Shown here: in pieces, positions 5,123 through 5,694 of the stretch | How positions within the stretch are numbered: the first letter of the stretch is position 1 | How the letters are laid out: each line of letters begins with the position of its first letter | Source: Alphaproteobacteria bacterium TMED93 | Lineage (GTDB): Bacteria > Pseudomonadota > Alphaproteobacteria > TMED109 | NCBI GenBank assembly: GCA_002171495.2 | Contig: NHEU02000071.1 | Span: 1-5,694 of the forward strand | Direction: 5' to 3' | Length of the DNA stretch: 5,694 nucleotides | Translations under genes and position numbers: made by a program | Notes under the pieces: generated by a model | The model's database searches: none | The model's input: the letters and a program-made list of their open reading frames with translations, nothing else | What the model was told of the DNA's origin: nothing

Positions 5123-5694
5123 TTAATTATTTTCAATTAGTTTATTATATTCTATGAACTCTTTATATCTATTTAAAGTTTTTAATGCTGAATTATAAGC
5201 AGGCAACTCCAAATAGTGATTTTTATAAAAAACTTGTCTTTTTCCTGTTGCCTCGGCAATTTTAAATTTTTTAATAATATTTTTAGCTTGATTAGCTTCC
5301 AATCTAGTTGGGCAAAGCATTTTATTAATAATTTTACAATGATCAGCTTTAATAGAACTTTTTGCGATTATGCCTAAACTTTTAATATATTTGAGCTCAT
5401 TATTTAGTTCACGTTTATTATTCCAAGTATAAGGCATATCTATGGAATATTTTTTATATGCTTTACATGCTAGATGAAATTTTTTTCTTACAAAGTTTAA
5501 CATGTCATTATTTTTACTTTCTATCAAACCTAAGGATGCAGCCATATCCTCGGAGGCTATTAATGCTCCAGCAACTTGATTAAAATTTATAATATCTTTT
5601 ATATTCTCTAACCCTTCCGCTGTTTCTATATTGGGTATAAATTCTATAATATTATTATTAATTTTTTTTTTTTTTTCAAAAGCCTTTTTTTTTT
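5123..5694 (-). CDS. HpcH/HpaI aldolase (CitE-like lyase), C-terminal part, cut by the window edge
   Basis: The frame runs without a stop from the right edge to TAA at 5125-5123, giving about 190 residues of the C-terminal part of a TIM-barrel lyase. The Met at 5545 is internal, because conserved family sequence lies upstream of it. That sequence includes FIPNIETAEGLENIKDI, then GALIASEDMAASLG spanning the Met. The Glu of IET and the Asp of SED are 26 residues apart, the spacing of the magnesium-binding Glu/Asp pair in this family as I recall it. Downstream, SIDMPYTW, then LGIIAKSSIKADHCKIIN, then PTRLEANQAKNII match the usual 'IDGPY', 'LGF-GK-IHP-QI--IN' and 'P-EE---A--I' blocks. Members cleave or form beta-hydroxyacyl-CoA esters such as malyl-CoA, citramalyl-CoA or citryl-CoA, usually in the cytoplasm. 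Two changes are odd: Ala for Gly before the SED motif and 'IKADHC' for the usual 'IHPxQI'. The symporter follows in the same operon. Substrate unknown; the N-terminal Arg region lies outside the window. Confidence 0.85.
   Translation of the reverse strand, partial: KKKAFEKKKKINNNIIEFIPNIETAEGLENIKDIINFNQVAGALIASEDMAASLGLIESKNNDMLNFVRKKFHLACKAYKKYSIDMPYTWNNKRELNNELKYIKSLGIIAKSSIKADHCKIINKMLCPTRLEANQAKNIIKKFKIAEATGKRQVFYKNHYLELPAYNSALKTLNRYKEFIEYNKLIENN
5662..5676 (-). repeat. 15-base poly-A tract (sense strand) inside the lyase gene
   Basis: Fifteen T on the plus strand are fifteen A in the lyase mRNA, encoding Lys codons just before the conserved IIEFIPNIETAEG block. A second run of at least ten T reaches the window edge at 5685-5694. 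The downstream frame carries the conserved family motifs and the upstream frame is also open and Lys-rich, so the current length appears to keep the frame. Such runs are prone to polymerase slippage and to sequencing-length errors. Confidence 0.8.

Noticed and set aside
5123..5545. Treating the minus-strand frame from the Met at 5545 as a complete 140-aa hypothetical protein
   Set aside because: The frame stays open to the window edge and the bases upstream encode the conserved IETAEG and GALIASED blocks of the HpcH/HpaI family, so this Met is internal.

Overview
This is a strikingly AT-rich window. Long A and T homopolymers, short intergenic gaps and heavy use of Lys, Asn and Ile codons suggest a streamlined bacterial genome, plausibly a free-living marine proteobacterium. 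That placement is inferred from composition, gene density and protein families; no rRNA or other taxonomic marker is present. No tRNA, CRISPR, insertion sequence or phage gene was seen.

Left block (plus strand, about 113-2865): a NosR/NirI-family membrane flavo-iron-sulfur protein is followed by two small genes. The first small gene (73 aa) starts one base after the NosR-like stop codon and looks exported or membrane-anchored, with three cysteines. The second (74 aa) is a soluble, charged, helical protein with its own good ribosome binding site. The three probably form one transcription unit. No nosZ or other nos gene is visible, so the electron acceptor of the NosR-like protein is unknown. 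Its reading frame continues upstream of the first ATG (293) through a clear signal peptide to a strong GGGAGG ribosome binding site, but no ATG, GTG or TTG lies there. An AUA (or AUU) start, or a sequence error, is therefore implied.

Middle: a minus-strand gene encodes a small secreted protein with six cysteines and no recognised family. It converges on the 74-aa gene with two bases between their stop codons. A plus-strand single-domain rhodanese diverges from it across a 77-base gap.

Right block (minus strand, 5694 to 3735): the C-terminal part of an HpcH/HpaI (CitE-like) aldolase/lyase runs off the right edge of the window. It is followed 14 bases later by a sodium:solute symporter-family transporter with a GTG start. 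These two look like an operon for uptake and acyl-CoA-linked cleavage of an organic acid; the substrate cannot be read from the sequence. The symporter and rhodanese genes overlap tail to tail by 17 bases.

The least explained parts are the NosR-like gene with its unusual start and two small partner genes, and the orphan secreted cysteine protein next to them.
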